A DNA stretch of 34,052 nucleotides, from positions 1 to 34,052 of the forward strand of contig JAZDNJ010000047.1 of the NCBI GenBank assembly GCA_043800105.1. The letters are read 5' to 3'. A model generated the notes under the pieces. That model was not told where the DNA came from and did not search any database. It saw only the letters and a program-made list of their open reading frames with translations. Of the stretch, positions 7,410-16,526 are shown piece after piece (the stretch's first letter is position 1; every line of letters begins with the position of its first letter). Source of the stretch: JAFGTE01 sp043800105. Its GTDB lineage: Bacteria > Patescibacteriota > Gracilibacteria > UM-FILTER-43-11. The position numbers and the translations under genes are program-made.

Positions 7410-8795
7410 TTATTCCAGTTCTTTCAGGATTTTCTGGGCGCTGACCTTACCTATTCCATCAATGCCCTCAAGGGCTTTCAGGTCCATACCTTTCAAATCG
7501 GCCAGTCCGGCATAACCGGCGGCTTCAAGTTTGGTAATAACCGCCTTGGTCAGCTTGCCCCATTCGCCATTTTTGGCGGTTTTAGTTTCAGCTTTACCCT
7601 CGTCACCCTCTTCCTGAAGGGACTTCTCAGCCTCTTCCAGTTCTTTTTCGGTGGCGGCCGCTTCCAGTTCCTTATCTTCTATACGTCTGCCGGCTGTCGG
7701 ATGATCGGATTTCATAAGTTCTTTAAGTTTTTCCTTAAAGGCGGGGAGCTGTTCAAGATTATATAAGTCAAGTTCGTATCCGGTTAAATCGGAAGCCAGG
7801 CGGACATTCTGCCCCTGCTTACCTATGGCCATGGGCCTTTCCGATTCTTCCACAAACACGGCGGCGCGCTTAGGGACTTTAAGATCTTCTCCGGCATTCA
7901 CAATGATCACTTCGGCAATTTTGGCCGGCTGAAGGGCGGTTGCAATGAATTCCTTTGGGTCTTTGGTCCACTCAATAATGTCCACGCGCTCACCATTCAG
8001 TTCATTCATCACCGCCTGAATACGAACGCCCTTTTGGCCGATACATGCACCTACGGGATCGATTTTTTCATTTTCCGCCCACACGGCGACCTTACTGCGG
8101 ACGCCCGCGTCACGGGCGATGGATTTGATTTCCACTTCGCCCTCGGCAATTTCGGGAATCTCCATTTCCAGCAGACGGACTACCAAATTCGGATGCGTGC
8201 GTGAAATAGAAAGCTGAGGGCCTTTACTGGTGTGCACTACTTTATCAAGGTAAACCTTAATGCGCTTTCCGTTGTAATATTTTTCGTTCTGAATCTGGTC
8301 GCGGTGACCAAGCATCACGTTATGCTTTTCAATCTGTATATGTACCACGCCATTCTCGACACGCATCACCTGAGCCGTCATGATTTCGTTTTCACGGTTC
8401 TTAAACATCTCGTAAAGCGCGTCGCGTTCAGCCTCCTGAAGGCGCTGCAGAATAACCTGTTTGGCGGACTGCGCGGCAATACGCCCGTATTCCAGTGGGG
8501 TCACATCGATTTTGATGATGTCGCCGATCTCCACATCCTTTTTCATCTTCTGTGCCTCTTTCAGCGAAATCTCAATATTCGGATTCTCCACATTTTCAAC
8601 CACTTCCTTTACCAGAAGCACGGTGGCAATGTCGCTATCATCTTGCAGAACAATTTCAATTTCCTGTTCCTTATTTCCGAAGTCTTTTCGGTAGGCGGTG
8701 GCAAGAGCCGCCTTAATCGTGTCGATCACGCGTTCATAAGGGATATTTTTTTCATCACAGATCTGATGGATGGCGGCAAAAAATTGCGGTTTCAT
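7410..8795 (-). CDS. nusA: Transcription termination/antitermination factor NusA
   Basis: 461 aa. Order: N-terminal RNA-polymerase-binding domain (1-130), S1 domain (about 135-200), KH1 with GQKG (253-256), KH2 with GKQG (325-328), an acidic Glu-rich linker (about 370-405) and a C-terminal helix-hairpin-helix (412-461, LEGIDGIGKVSAQKIL). NusA modulates pausing, termination and rRNA antitermination. I chose ATG 8795 because the predicted promoter (8847-8875) overlaps the upstream GTG start. It stands alone: no rimP or infB adjoins it, unlike the common rimP-nusA-infB arrangement. Confidence 0.95.
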   Translation of the reverse strand: MKPQFFAAIHQICDEKNIPYERVIDTIKAALATAYRKDFGNKEQEIEIVLQDDSDIATVLLVKEVVENVENPNIEISLKEAQKMKKDVEIGDIIKIDVTPLEYGRIAAQSAKQVILQRLQEAERDALYEMFKNRENEIMTAQVMRVENGVVHIQIEKHNVMLGHRDQIQNEKYYNGKRIKVYLDKVVHTSKGPQLSISRTHPNLVVRLLEMEIPEIAEGEVEIKSIARDAGVRSKVAVWAENEKIDPVGACIGQKGVRIQAVMNELNGERVDIIEWTKDPKEFIATALQPAKIAEVIIVNAGEDLKVPKRAAVFVEESERPMAIGKQGQNVRLASDLTGYELDLYNLEQLPAFKEKLKELMKSDHPTAGRRIEDKELEAAATEKELEEAEKSLQEEGDEGKAETKTAKNGEWGKLTKAVITKLEAAGYAGLADLKGMDLKALEGIDGIGKVSAQKILKELE

Positions 8796-8846
8796 AGTCT
8801 TTAAGTTACGTAGAAAGGCGGGGCTGTCAAGCTCCACATCATCACA

Positions 8847-8875
8847 ATTATACACGGAAAAGGGAAAGGGGGCAA
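8847..8875 (-). promoter_or_regulatory. Predicted nusA promoter
   Basis: Minus strand -35 TTGCCC (8875-8870), 17-bp spacer, consensus -10 TATAAT (8852-8847). The 5' leader is about 45 nt. It is divergent from the promoter at 8891-8919. Confidence 0.7.
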
Positions 8876-8890
8876 ATATTTTCTCACATT

Positions 8891-8919
8891 TTGACAGAGT
8901 GCGTGAAATAATTTATTAT
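8891..8919 (+). promoter_or_regulatory. Predicted promoter of the surface protein-pilB2 operon
   Basis: Consensus -35 TTGACA (8891-8896), 17-bp spacer, -10 TATTAT (8914-8919), about 30 nt upstream of the ATG at 8952. This is one of the two strongest-looking promoters in the window. Confidence 0.75.
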
Positions 8920-8951
8920 CATTAACCTTAATATTTTCTTCCTAAAGGTTT

Positions 8952-11441
8952 ATGAAAAGCTGGCTCGCATCAGGTCACAGGATAAAGTCATTTGGTCTTA
9001 TTGTACTCGTATTTTTACTGCTGGTGACAAAAGTCCATTCCGATACCACCTGGGAGGATATCGGGGTGAAGCTGTCCATCGAAATCGGCGATAGCAATGA
9101 GGATTTTGATGACGCGGAAGACACGGTTGAAAAAGGGCGTTTTGTTACTTATAGGGTGGAAGTGGCCAACACCGGTGATCAGGTGCATTCCAGTCTGGTG
9201 GTTTTGATGGAACCACCGGAATTCATGAACTATGTTCCGGGTTCAACCGCTTATATGGCGGACGAAGCCTCCGGATTCGTCGGGCTGAGTGATGCCGATG
9301 AGCTGAGCCCGCTCAATCTGGGTTATGAAATCGACAATATCTATCCGGGTTCATCGGTCTTCTTCAGTGTTCGTTATCAGGTGGCGGTGCCGGATTCAGA
9401 GAAGGATGATCCGATTTATACGCTGGCCTGGGCCAACGTTATGGGCAAGTACGCGGTAACCCCCACGCTCAGCAACCTGATTGAAACCGCGATTTCGGGT
9501 GAAGCCAAAGCCGTCATCAATGTGGTTGCGGAGCCTTCTCCGCCCGCCGGGCAACCGGTCGACGGTGGTTTATACATCGACTACCAGTACACCCTCCACA
9601 ACGTCGGAGGTCTGCCAGCCAACGGCATTATCTTCAAGCCTTATCTGCCTCAGCATACGACCTGCGCGCAGGATTGCGGGAATTTCAGTGTGACCACGCT
9701 TCAGCCCGATGAAGAAGCGATAGTGACAATGGTGGTGCAGGTGGATGCGGACTTAGAAGGGGTCACCCAAATCGAAAACATTGGTTACGACCTGAACGCG
9801 GATGAAATCGATTTTATCGAAAACCGCGACCCCATCATCCACCCGGTGGGCGAAGGAGCAATACCCGAAGGCGGTGATTTTGTTGTAACGATTGAGCAGG
9901 TGCCCAACATTATTCTGAATTCTGCGAACGGCATCGCGCGGGCCGACAAGGGTGATTTGACCGAAACCGTTTACGATACATGGTATGCGGGGCGCCATCA
10001 GCAGTATACCTATCCCGCTTTGAGCACCAACGAGGGCTATACTTACCGCGAGGGCATGGATTGTTCTTACTGGTTTCCTCATAAGTTCAATGCTTATACC
10101 TACGCGTATAACAGTGTCGGCGGGGGCTGTGACGGTTATATTTCAAGCTGTCCGCCGATGAGCACGCCCATTCAGTTCAGTGTTAGTACGGTTTTGCCAG
10201 GCGGGGCACCCAAATTGCTTTTTACCAAAAACACCACATCTTATTTGTACGGCGAAGCCAGTCCGGATTTTTTGGTAAACAATTACATGAAGAACGGTGG
10301 AACCTATCAGGCGCCGCGGATTTTTACTGAAAGCCGCGCGGCCGAAAACGGGGCCAATGGCATTGTCGAAACAAAAGTGACTTCTACCGTCTCGGAAGAC
10401 CGTTGGCAGTATGTGCAGTTCAGCACATCTACATGTAATGTGACTTGTGGTGAAAATACCTGCCCAATCGAAATTCCCCGTTACCGTTGGCAAAAAGTCC
10501 AGTCCACCCCCGTTCAATTGAGCGATACTGATATCACCGATATCACCGTCTATACCTCTACCGCCTGGCTCAAAACCGAAGGCGGGCACATTGGCACCAA
10601 TGATCGCTTTACGGGTAACTCACTTACTGACGCGAACTATGTGGACTTGGGAAATCCCGTTATCAAGCCGAACTTTTTGACGCCCAGCGATACTTACACC
10701 CCGCCCGGCGAAACCAACAGCGATTATATGATCTTCGGAAAAAACGGGACAGGCTCCTTCAAAAGCGCTTCCGGAGACGACTGGCTCCAGACGGGCACCG
10801 AATTTCCGTTTTTGGAACAGGGCGAGGCCTATGACCGCGCCGATAACCCTCGTGATTACTACCAGGACATGCTGGTGCGCGAGAAGTTCGGACCTGTCAA
10901 ATCCGACCAGCTGGAATCCCTGCTGACGGGCACGGTTGATATCGGTGACGGCATCGTCTGGAATCAGACGGGCGACATCACTATCGGTCAGACGGGCGGA
11001 ACCGAGGTAGTGTTTACGGGCGGTCAGTCACGCATTTACACGGCAGGGGACGTCTACATCAATTCCGACATCCGCCTGGGCACTTCGCAGGGGCAGAGTT
11101 ACAGGAATATTACTTCTCTGCGTATCGACGCGCGAAACATTTATGTCAGCGGCTTGGTAACCAACCTTGAAGTCATGCTTCTTGCCCGAGGCAGTTTTTA
11201 CAGCGGGGTCAGCAAAAATCAGCTCCGCATTCTGGGTGATGTGATTGCGGGAAAGGCTCACTGGGAAAGACAGCCTCTTTTGGAAGTCGATCCGGAAGAA
11301 TTTAACAAACCTTCCGAATATATCATCGAGGACATGCGTAAATACGTGATTCCGGTTCCGGGTGACACTACCGTGCCCGACGACTACAACATCTGGCGTC
11401 AGGTCAACCCGGCCACCGGCCAGACCTTAGATGCTTATTGA
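8952..11441 (+). CDS. Large secreted surface protein with DUF11-like domains
   Basis: 829 aa. A signal peptide is clear (basic start, hydrophobic core GLIVLVFLLLVT, likely cleavage after VHS near 31). About residues 35-185 and 190-300 resemble DUF11-type beta-sandwich repeats (YRVEVANTGD...PGSTAYM and YQYTLHNVGGLPANG). The middle part has several cysteines (SCPP, CNVTCGENTC). The C-terminal third (from about 660) has short strand-turn units such as GDITIGQTGGTEVVF and could be a beta-helix. There is no SLH, LPXTG or second membrane helix, so anchoring is unknown. It lies 33 bp before pilB2 and behind its own strong promoter, so it may be a pilus-associated adhesin or tip component. Function not recognised. 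Confidence 0.7.
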   Translation: MKSWLASGHRIKSFGLIVLVFLLLVTKVHSDTTWEDIGVKLSIEIGDSNEDFDDAEDTVEKGRFVTYRVEVANTGDQVHSSLVVLMEPPEFMNYVPGSTAYMADEASGFVGLSDADELSPLNLGYEIDNIYPGSSVFFSVRYQVAVPDSEKDDPIYTLAWANVMGKYAVTPTLSNLIETAISGEAKAVINVVAEPSPPAGQPVDGGLYIDYQYTLHNVGGLPANGIIFKPYLPQHTTCAQDCGNFSVTTLQPDEEAIVTMVVQVDADLEGVTQIENIGYDLNADEIDFIENRDPIIHPVGEGAIPEGGDFVVTIEQVPNIILNSANGIARADKGDLTETVYDTWYAGRHQQYTYPALSTNEGYTYREGMDCSYWFPHKFNAYTYAYNSVGGGCDGYISSCPPMSTPIQFSVSTVLPGGAPKLLFTKNTTSYLYGEASPDFLVNNYMKNGGTYQAPRIFTESRAAENGANGIVETKVTSTVSEDRWQYVQFSTSTCNVTCGENTCPIEIPRYRWQKVQSTPVQLSDTDITDITVYTSTAWLKTEGGHIGTNDRFTGNSLTDANYVDLGNPVIKPNFLTPSDTYTPPGETNSDYMIFGKNGTGSFKSASGDDWLQTGTEFPFLEQGEAYDRADNPRDYYQDMLVREKFGPVKSDQLESLLTGTVDIGDGIVWNQTGDITIGQTGGTEVVFTGGQSRIYTAGDVYINSDIRLGTSQGQSYRNITSLRIDARNIYVSGLVTNLEVMLLARGSFYSGVSKNQLRILGDVIAGKAHWERQPLLEVDPEEFNKPSEYIIEDMRKYVIPVPGDTTVPDDYNIWRQVNPATGQTLDAY

Positions 11442-11474
11442 TATCTGATTACCCATAACTTTTAATCAATTCCC

Positions 11475-12995
11475 ATGAGCCCCCAAGCCAACGATTATAC
11501 CGCAGAAACAAGCCAAAAGGTCATCAAGTATCTTGAAGAAAACGGCTACCTTAAAGTTCAGGACATTAAAATCCTGAGCAAAAAGTCCAAAGACAAAGGG
11601 GTGACCGCCCTGAATATTTTCCTCGAGGAAAACCCCCATCTGCACGAAAAAACGGACAAGCTCATCAGCTACCTGTCCGAAAAAAAAGCGGATCAGAATC
11701 CTGACATCAAGACCAAAAGTAAGGTCAAAATTCTTGATGACGACGATGCCAAAGCGGGGGACGCGAATACCTTTGTTTTTGATATGCTCAAAAAATGTAT
11801 AGAGCGCGGCGCCTCGGATATTCACATCGACATGGCCTTATCAGGCGAGGGGCAGGCTGGCTTCAAGCTTCGCTTCAGGGTGGATGGCCGCTGTTTTGAT
11901 GAAGGCTTTTACGACGACATCACCCTGTATCGCGGAATTGTGAATAAACTTAAACTGGACGCGGGCTTAAAAATCGATGAGCGAAGACTTCCTCAGGACG
12001 GCCGAATATCCTTTGAGTTAAACGGCAGGGTTCACAACTTCCGTCTTTCGTTCATGCCAAATACCATCCGGAATAATCAGGAGGAAAAAATCGTCCTCAG
12101 GCAGATGGCGGATGTGAGCAAATGTAACCTGTACGATCTGGGTATTCTGCCTTACGCCATTAAATACCTCGAAGAGGCCATAAAATATCCGCATGGTTTC
12201 ATTTGCGTGACAGGGCCGACCGGCAGCGGTAAAACCACCACCCTTTACGCTCTGCTTCAGGAAATCGACCGCGAAAGTAAAAACGTGCTGACACTTGAAG
12301 ATCCGATCGAAGCCGAGATTCCTATGGTGAATCAGTCCCAGATGTTTCACCGCATCGGCTACGACTTTGCTTCGGGTCTGCGCGTGATTCTCCGCCAGGA
12401 CCCCGATATTATCATGGTGGGGGAAATGCGTGACGAAGAAACGGCGCTCCGGGCCTTCGAGGCGGCCAATACGGGTCATCTGGTCTTTTCCACACTTCAT
12501 ACCAACACCGCCGCCTCTACCGTCACCCGTCTTCTGCAAATGGGAGTTCCGCATTATTTCATCAGCTCCGCGCTCAAATTCATTGTGGCTCAGCGTCTGG
12601 TGCGTCGCGTATGTACCGCCTGTCAGGTGCCGCATCCTCACATGAATGAGGTTCAGAAAGAAATCGAAAGAGCCTTCCAGAACGCCTCGGCGGTGGTGAA
12701 GGATATTTACAAAGAAAAAGCCGCGTCCGCCACTATTCTGGTTCCGCACATAAACGGCAGTATCTGTGAAAGATGCAAAGGAACCGGCTACAAGGGGCGA
12801 ATCGGAATTTTTGAAATCATGAAAGTCACCGACAAAATCCGTCACATCATCAGTTTTGAAAACGGCAGTGAGGATAAAATTCAGGAAGTGGCCATAAGCG
12901 AGGGAATGCTCAGCATTCAGCAATACGGCTATCTGCTCGTTCTGGCCGGCCTGACCACCTTTGAGGAAGTGACCAATACGGTCCTTTCGGCCTGA
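11475..12995 (+). CDS. pilB: Type IV pilus assembly ATPase PilB/GspE (copy 2)
   Basis: 506 aa. Walker A GPTGSGKT (247-254), Walker B region DIIMVGEMRD, His box STLHTN, and two zinc cysteine pairs C380/C383 and C431/C434 mark the PilB/GspE branch. Unlike copy 1 it has a longer N-terminal region (about 1-100, helical, VIKYLEENGYLKVQDI...) that may be a divergent MshEN/N1 domain. It is separated from its probable platform partner (PilC copy 2 at 21328) by about 8 kb carrying the toxin cassette and other pilus genes. The stop codon is part of a hairpin (12991-13006). Confidence 0.93.
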   Translation: MSPQANDYTAETSQKVIKYLEENGYLKVQDIKILSKKSKDKGVTALNIFLEENPHLHEKTDKLISYLSEKKADQNPDIKTKSKVKILDDDDAKAGDANTFVFDMLKKCIERGASDIHIDMALSGEGQAGFKLRFRVDGRCFDEGFYDDITLYRGIVNKLKLDAGLKIDERRLPQDGRISFELNGRVHNFRLSFMPNTIRNNQEEKIVLRQMADVSKCNLYDLGILPYAIKYLEEAIKYPHGFICVTGPTGSGKTTTLYALLQEIDRESKNVLTLEDPIEAEIPMVNQSQMFHRIGYDFASGLRVILRQDPDIIMVGEMRDEETALRAFEAANTGHLVFSTLHTNTAASTVTRLLQMGVPHYFISSALKFIVAQRLVRRVCTACQVPHPHMNEVQKEIERAFQNASAVVKDIYKEKAASATILVPHINGSICERCKGTGYKGRIGIFEIMKVTDKIRHIISFENGSEDKIQEVAISEGMLSIQQYGYLLVLAGLTTFEEVTNTVLSA

Positions 12996-13010
12996 CATTT
13001 GTCAGGTGTT
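12991..13010 (+). terminator. Possible terminator overlapping the pilB2 stop codon
   Basis: Perfect 7-bp stem CCTGACA / TGTCAGG with a TT loop, followed by TGTTTTA. The U-tract is short, so termination would be weak. The hairpin includes the pilB2 TGA and most of the next -35 box. Confidence 0.45.
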
Positions 13011-13028
13011 TTAGCGGGATGTTACAAT
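12999..13028 (+). promoter_or_regulatory. Predicted promoter of the SLH-toxin gene
   Basis: -35 TTGTCA (12999-13004), 18-bp spacer, -10 TACAAT (13023-13028), about 19 nt before the ATG at 13047. The -35 lies inside the 7-bp inverted repeat 12991-13006, which could also be a protein-binding site. Confidence 0.6.
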
Positions 13029-13046
13029 TAAATCAACCTTTCCTCT

Positions 13047-16000
13047 ATGCTCAGGAAAACAAGACTCGCCCTTCCCCTCGGCTTTTCAGCCCTCCTCGCA
13101 GTCCTGCTTTTTCATGCAGCCTCCTTTGCCTCCTCTTTCTACGACGTTCCCCCGGATGACCTCCTCTTTTCCCCCTACATCCAAAAACTCTACGACAGTC
13201 ACCTTATCACCGGTGACACGCAAAACGGCAAAGAAACCTATTCCTTCCGTCCCAAGGATCCCCTGTCCCGTGCCGAGTTCACCAAGGTGGCCGTAGGCGT
13301 CAAGCTGGCCGAGAAGTTCGGACAGACGGAAAACTGGCAGGCCAAAAGCGCCTACGAGATGACGGAAACGGTTTTAAAGGACAAACTCCTTTACTTCCAC
13401 CAATGTGACAACTCCGACATCCCGCAGTGTGAAAACCAGTGGGGTGCCGACATCAAAGGTGTCTGTAACGTCTGTCTTCTCACCAATCAAAAACCCTTCA
13501 CCGATGTGAAGGAAAAAGACCGTAACTGCGAGGAGCAGGGAATCTGTTCCCCCTGGTATTCCGAATACATCTACTATGCCCTCCGCAAAGGAATGTTGCA
13601 GGGATACAAAGACATCTCTTCCTCACCCTCCTCCATCTCTTATTCCTTCCACCCCGACCAGTCCATCCTCAGAATCCACGCCCTCAAGCTCATCATGGCC
13701 GATGACGGAGCCGTGGCCCCCGAAGCCGATGAACGCTACCGCCGTCTTTCCCAGACCGCCAAAGCCAGAGGTTCTTACTTTCCCGAATGCCTGAGCGGAG
13801 CCGAGAACTTTATTCTGAACAATAACGGTGGCTCCGGACACCCCGAAGGAGAGAAGCTCCTCCAGTATGCCCTCCTTGCCGATAAACTCGACTTCTTCGG
13901 TAACCGGTGTCAGGTGTTTAGTACTTACGGAGCTAACACCCCTCAGGCCAAAGCCGACTTCCTTCAGTCCTACATGTCCCGCCGGGAAGCGGCCCGTTAC
14001 TTTGTCCTTTCCACTTCCTATTCACCCCTTATAATTAGCCCATTTGATGACGAGACGGTCGACGGCATTGTAAGTAATACCGAAGATCCCGAAAGTGTTG
14101 TCAAAGAAACGGTGAATGAAGATGGCGAAATCGTCAGGGATTTTAGTGATGTCACGATCAAGACCTATGCACAGAATGCACCCATTCCCATCAAAGATAT
14201 TGCGAGCCCCGATTCTCCATTTGATAGTACGTTTAATAGAGCTGCCTGCATCTTGAGTTCCTTTACGCCCAAAATCTGCAAGGATCCAAGTATGGCCAAT
14301 TGCAGCGATGTGCCCAATGGCTCCCGTATTCACACAACAGATGAGGAATATTACGGCAGGACCCCGCCCGGCTACTATACCTGGCTCTGGCATGGTGTGA
14401 TTTATAAAAGCATTGGTTACTATGTACCTCTGGATGACATCGATTTTGACTGTGAAAGAACCCTGCAATGGGAGGAGGCGAAAAGACAGGCAGAGGCTGA
14501 AGCAGCCAGGATAAGGGCATATAATGCCAAAATAGCGGCACAAAATGCCGCAAATGCAGCAGCCTATAAACAACAGCAGCCTGCCGCAGCAGCGCAGAAT
14601 TCACAGTTACCCTGGTATCTTGAGGGTCTAAACCCCTTCGTGCCATTCGTGAAGCCATTTATTCAGCCATATATCGATATTGGCAAAAATATCATCACGT
14701 ACAACATTCAGCAGACAAATTTGAGACAGGACATGCCATGGATTTATACGGCAGATTATTATGGAAATAACAAGGACAAAAGGGTTTCTAATCCATTTGA
14801 AGATATTATTAATGGGGGCATAGGAAGTGGAAAATCGATAGAACAATTTTTGACACCTGTATCGGGAAATAGTGTTTTACATGGATTTGGTACAGAGGTA
14901 ATGGATGGTTTACTAGGGGTAGGCAAGTCGCTTGCAGATAACATCGGAAAGGCTGCAAAGGATTTACACATGCTCACTGTTGACGGTGTCGAAATGGTTG
15001 GGAATGGCATTAAATATGTTACGACTGAAGCCGACAAATTGATAACAAATCAATTAGATAGCGTCCCTGATTGGCTGAAACCTACCATTCAGCCTATCAG
15101 AAATAGCTATAATCTTGGGAAGGGGTTCGTAGAGGGCGGAGCGGCAATGACAGAGGGCGTATTTCAGATCTATAAGGATCCAATTGGAGTAGTTAGTGGG
15201 ATAGGAACTGCCATCGCCCACCCCAGACAGACATGGTCGGCGATTAGTAAGGGGCTTAATGATTTTGCAAACGAATCACTGTCATCCACGGATAAATTGT
15301 ACGAGAATTCGGGGCGAATTATCTTCGAAATTGGCTCCTGGATTGTGGGTGCCGGTGAAGTGAAGTCGGTAATAAAGGCGGCAGAAATAGCGAAAGTCGG
15401 CAATACTGCGGCAAAAACAGCAGACCTGCTTAAAATAGTTGATGCCGTACAGGATGTGGGGACGATTGCAAAGGGTTTGGAAAAGATTGAAGATGTTTCA
15501 AGGGTTCAGAAAGTGCTGGCAGGCATAACCGACATGGAAAAAACGGCTGGCATTATTTCCAAAATGCAACCCGCAAAAGCCGCTGAAGTCGTTTCAGGAT
15601 TGAGTAAATCCACAATAGGAAATATACTCACAAAAATGGATGATATCGCCGCCGCCAAACTGATTACTACGGCAAAGGATGCCGAAAAAATGACTCAAGC
15701 TGTGGACACACTGGGCCTGACAAAAATAAGAAACATTGTCAGTAAACTCAATCCGGATGAAGCGGCCAATGTTATTTCCAAGATGGATGCAGGTAAAGCG
15801 GGAAAAATAATCACTGGCGTTGACCCTGTGAAGGTGGCGAGTATTCTTGAAAAAATTGATGTTGGAACAGCAGCAAAAGTAGTAAAAGAAATGTCTGAAG
15901 CCGAGGCTGGCTCAGCTTTGTTGAAGATTGGAGATGCAAACAAAGTTGCCAAAGTTTTACAGACGCTTAGTTTTGACAAGGCGGATGCTATACTTACAAA

Positions 16001-16523
16001 AATGGCAGAGCAATTAAGAAAGGATTATTCAAGCCTGGTTCCTGGTTTCAAAAAACAGCTTCAGGCTGTCGCGGATAAATTTGATGTTACACTTGATGTC
16101 GAAAATGTCCTTAAAGAGACGAAAGAAATCGTGTTGAAAGCACAGTTATCAAAAAGAGACATCTCGCAAGTGAATGACCTCATGCGAGGAAGATGGGTAA
16201 TTAATACGGAAGAAGAAGGTTATAAGATTGCTGATTATGTCGAGAGCAATTTCAAGATAATAGAGTTCAAAGATAATTTCGTCATACCGAAAAACTCAGG
16301 TTACAGGAGTTTACACTACTACATTGAATTCGATGGTAGAATCGCGGAAGTCCAAATCGTACCACGAACCATGTTTGAGGCAAATGAGAAGACACATATT
16401 ATTTTAGATAGATTGGATATCCTGAAATTGGATCCACTAAAAAATGCGGATGAAATTACTAAATTAAACTATGAAATTCTTAAAATGAATGATGAGGCAT
16501 GGGAATTATTCGTTAATAAATAA
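13047..16523 (+). CDS. SLH-anchored polymorphic toxin candidate with RelA/SpoT-type C-terminal domain
   Basis: 1158 aa. Order: signal peptide (1-29, cleavage near FAS); two clear SLH repeats (about 31-90 and 150-215) and a weaker third (about 270-325); a low-complexity Ala/Gln helix (about 475-518); a hydrophobic region (about 680-800, AIAHPRQTWSAISKGL...GSWIVGAGEVK) like the pre-toxin segments of LXG/RHS-type toxins; MgtE-N/FliG-like helical repeats (about 820-985); and a tip (about 1008-1125) matching RelA/SpoT synthetases. In the tip D1044 (NDLMRGRWVI) matches the catalytic Asp, GYRSLH (1085-1090) the substrate-stacking Tyr motif, and E1101 (EVQI) the second acidic residue. The architecture implies a wall-bound protein delivering an alarmone-synthesising or nucleotide-transferring toxin, as Tas1 does. 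A candidate immunity gene follows 3 bp later. Base composition drops along the gene. Domain calls are by eye. Confidence 0.75.
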   Translation: MLRKTRLALPLGFSALLAVLLFHAASFASSFYDVPPDDLLFSPYIQKLYDSHLITGDTQNGKETYSFRPKDPLSRAEFTKVAVGVKLAEKFGQTENWQAKSAYEMTETVLKDKLLYFHQCDNSDIPQCENQWGADIKGVCNVCLLTNQKPFTDVKEKDRNCEEQGICSPWYSEYIYYALRKGMLQGYKDISSSPSSISYSFHPDQSILRIHALKLIMADDGAVAPEADERYRRLSQTAKARGSYFPECLSGAENFILNNNGGSGHPEGEKLLQYALLADKLDFFGNRCQVFSTYGANTPQAKADFLQSYMSRREAARYFVLSTSYSPLIISPFDDETVDGIVSNTEDPESVVKETVNEDGEIVRDFSDVTIKTYAQNAPIPIKDIASPDSPFDSTFNRAACILSSFTPKICKDPSMANCSDVPNGSRIHTTDEEYYGRTPPGYYTWLWHGVIYKSIGYYVPLDDIDFDCERTLQWEEAKRQAEAEAARIRAYNAKIAAQNAANAAAYKQQQPAAAAQNSQLPWYLEGLNPFVPFVKPFIQPYIDIGKNIITYNIQQTNLRQDMPWIYTADYYGNNKDKRVSNPFEDIINGGIGSGKSIEQFLTPVSGNSVLHGFGTEVMDGLLGVGKSLADNIGKAAKDLHMLTVDGVEMVGNGIKYVTTEADKLITNQLDSVPDWLKPTIQPIRNSYNLGKGFVEGGAAMTEGVFQIYKDPIGVVSGIGTAIAHPRQTWSAISKGLNDFANESLSSTDKLYENSGRIIFEIGSWIVGAGEVKSVIKAAEIAKVGNTAAKTADLLKIVDAVQDVGTIAKGLEKIEDVSRVQKVLAGITDMEKTAGIISKMQPAKAAEVVSGLSKSTIGNILTKMDDIAAAKLITTAKDAEKMTQAVDTLGLTKIRNIVSKLNPDEAANVISKMDAGKAGKIITGVDPVKVASILEKIDVGTAAKVVKEMSEAEAGSALLKIGDANKVAKVLQTLSFDKADAILTKMAEQLRKDYSSLVPGFKKQLQAVADKFDVTLDVENVLKETKEIVLKAQLSKRDISQVNDLMRGRWVINTEEEGYKIADYVESNFKIIEFKDNFVIPKNSGYRSLHYYIEFDGRIAEVQIVPRTMFEANEKTHIILDRLDILKLDPLKNADEITKLNYEILKMNDEAWELFVNK

Positions 16524-16526
16524 CAT

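Noticed and set aside
12018..12998. 326-aa open frame on the minus strand inside pilB2
   Set aside because: It is a shadow of the well-supported pilB2 on the other strand and has no recognisable motif.
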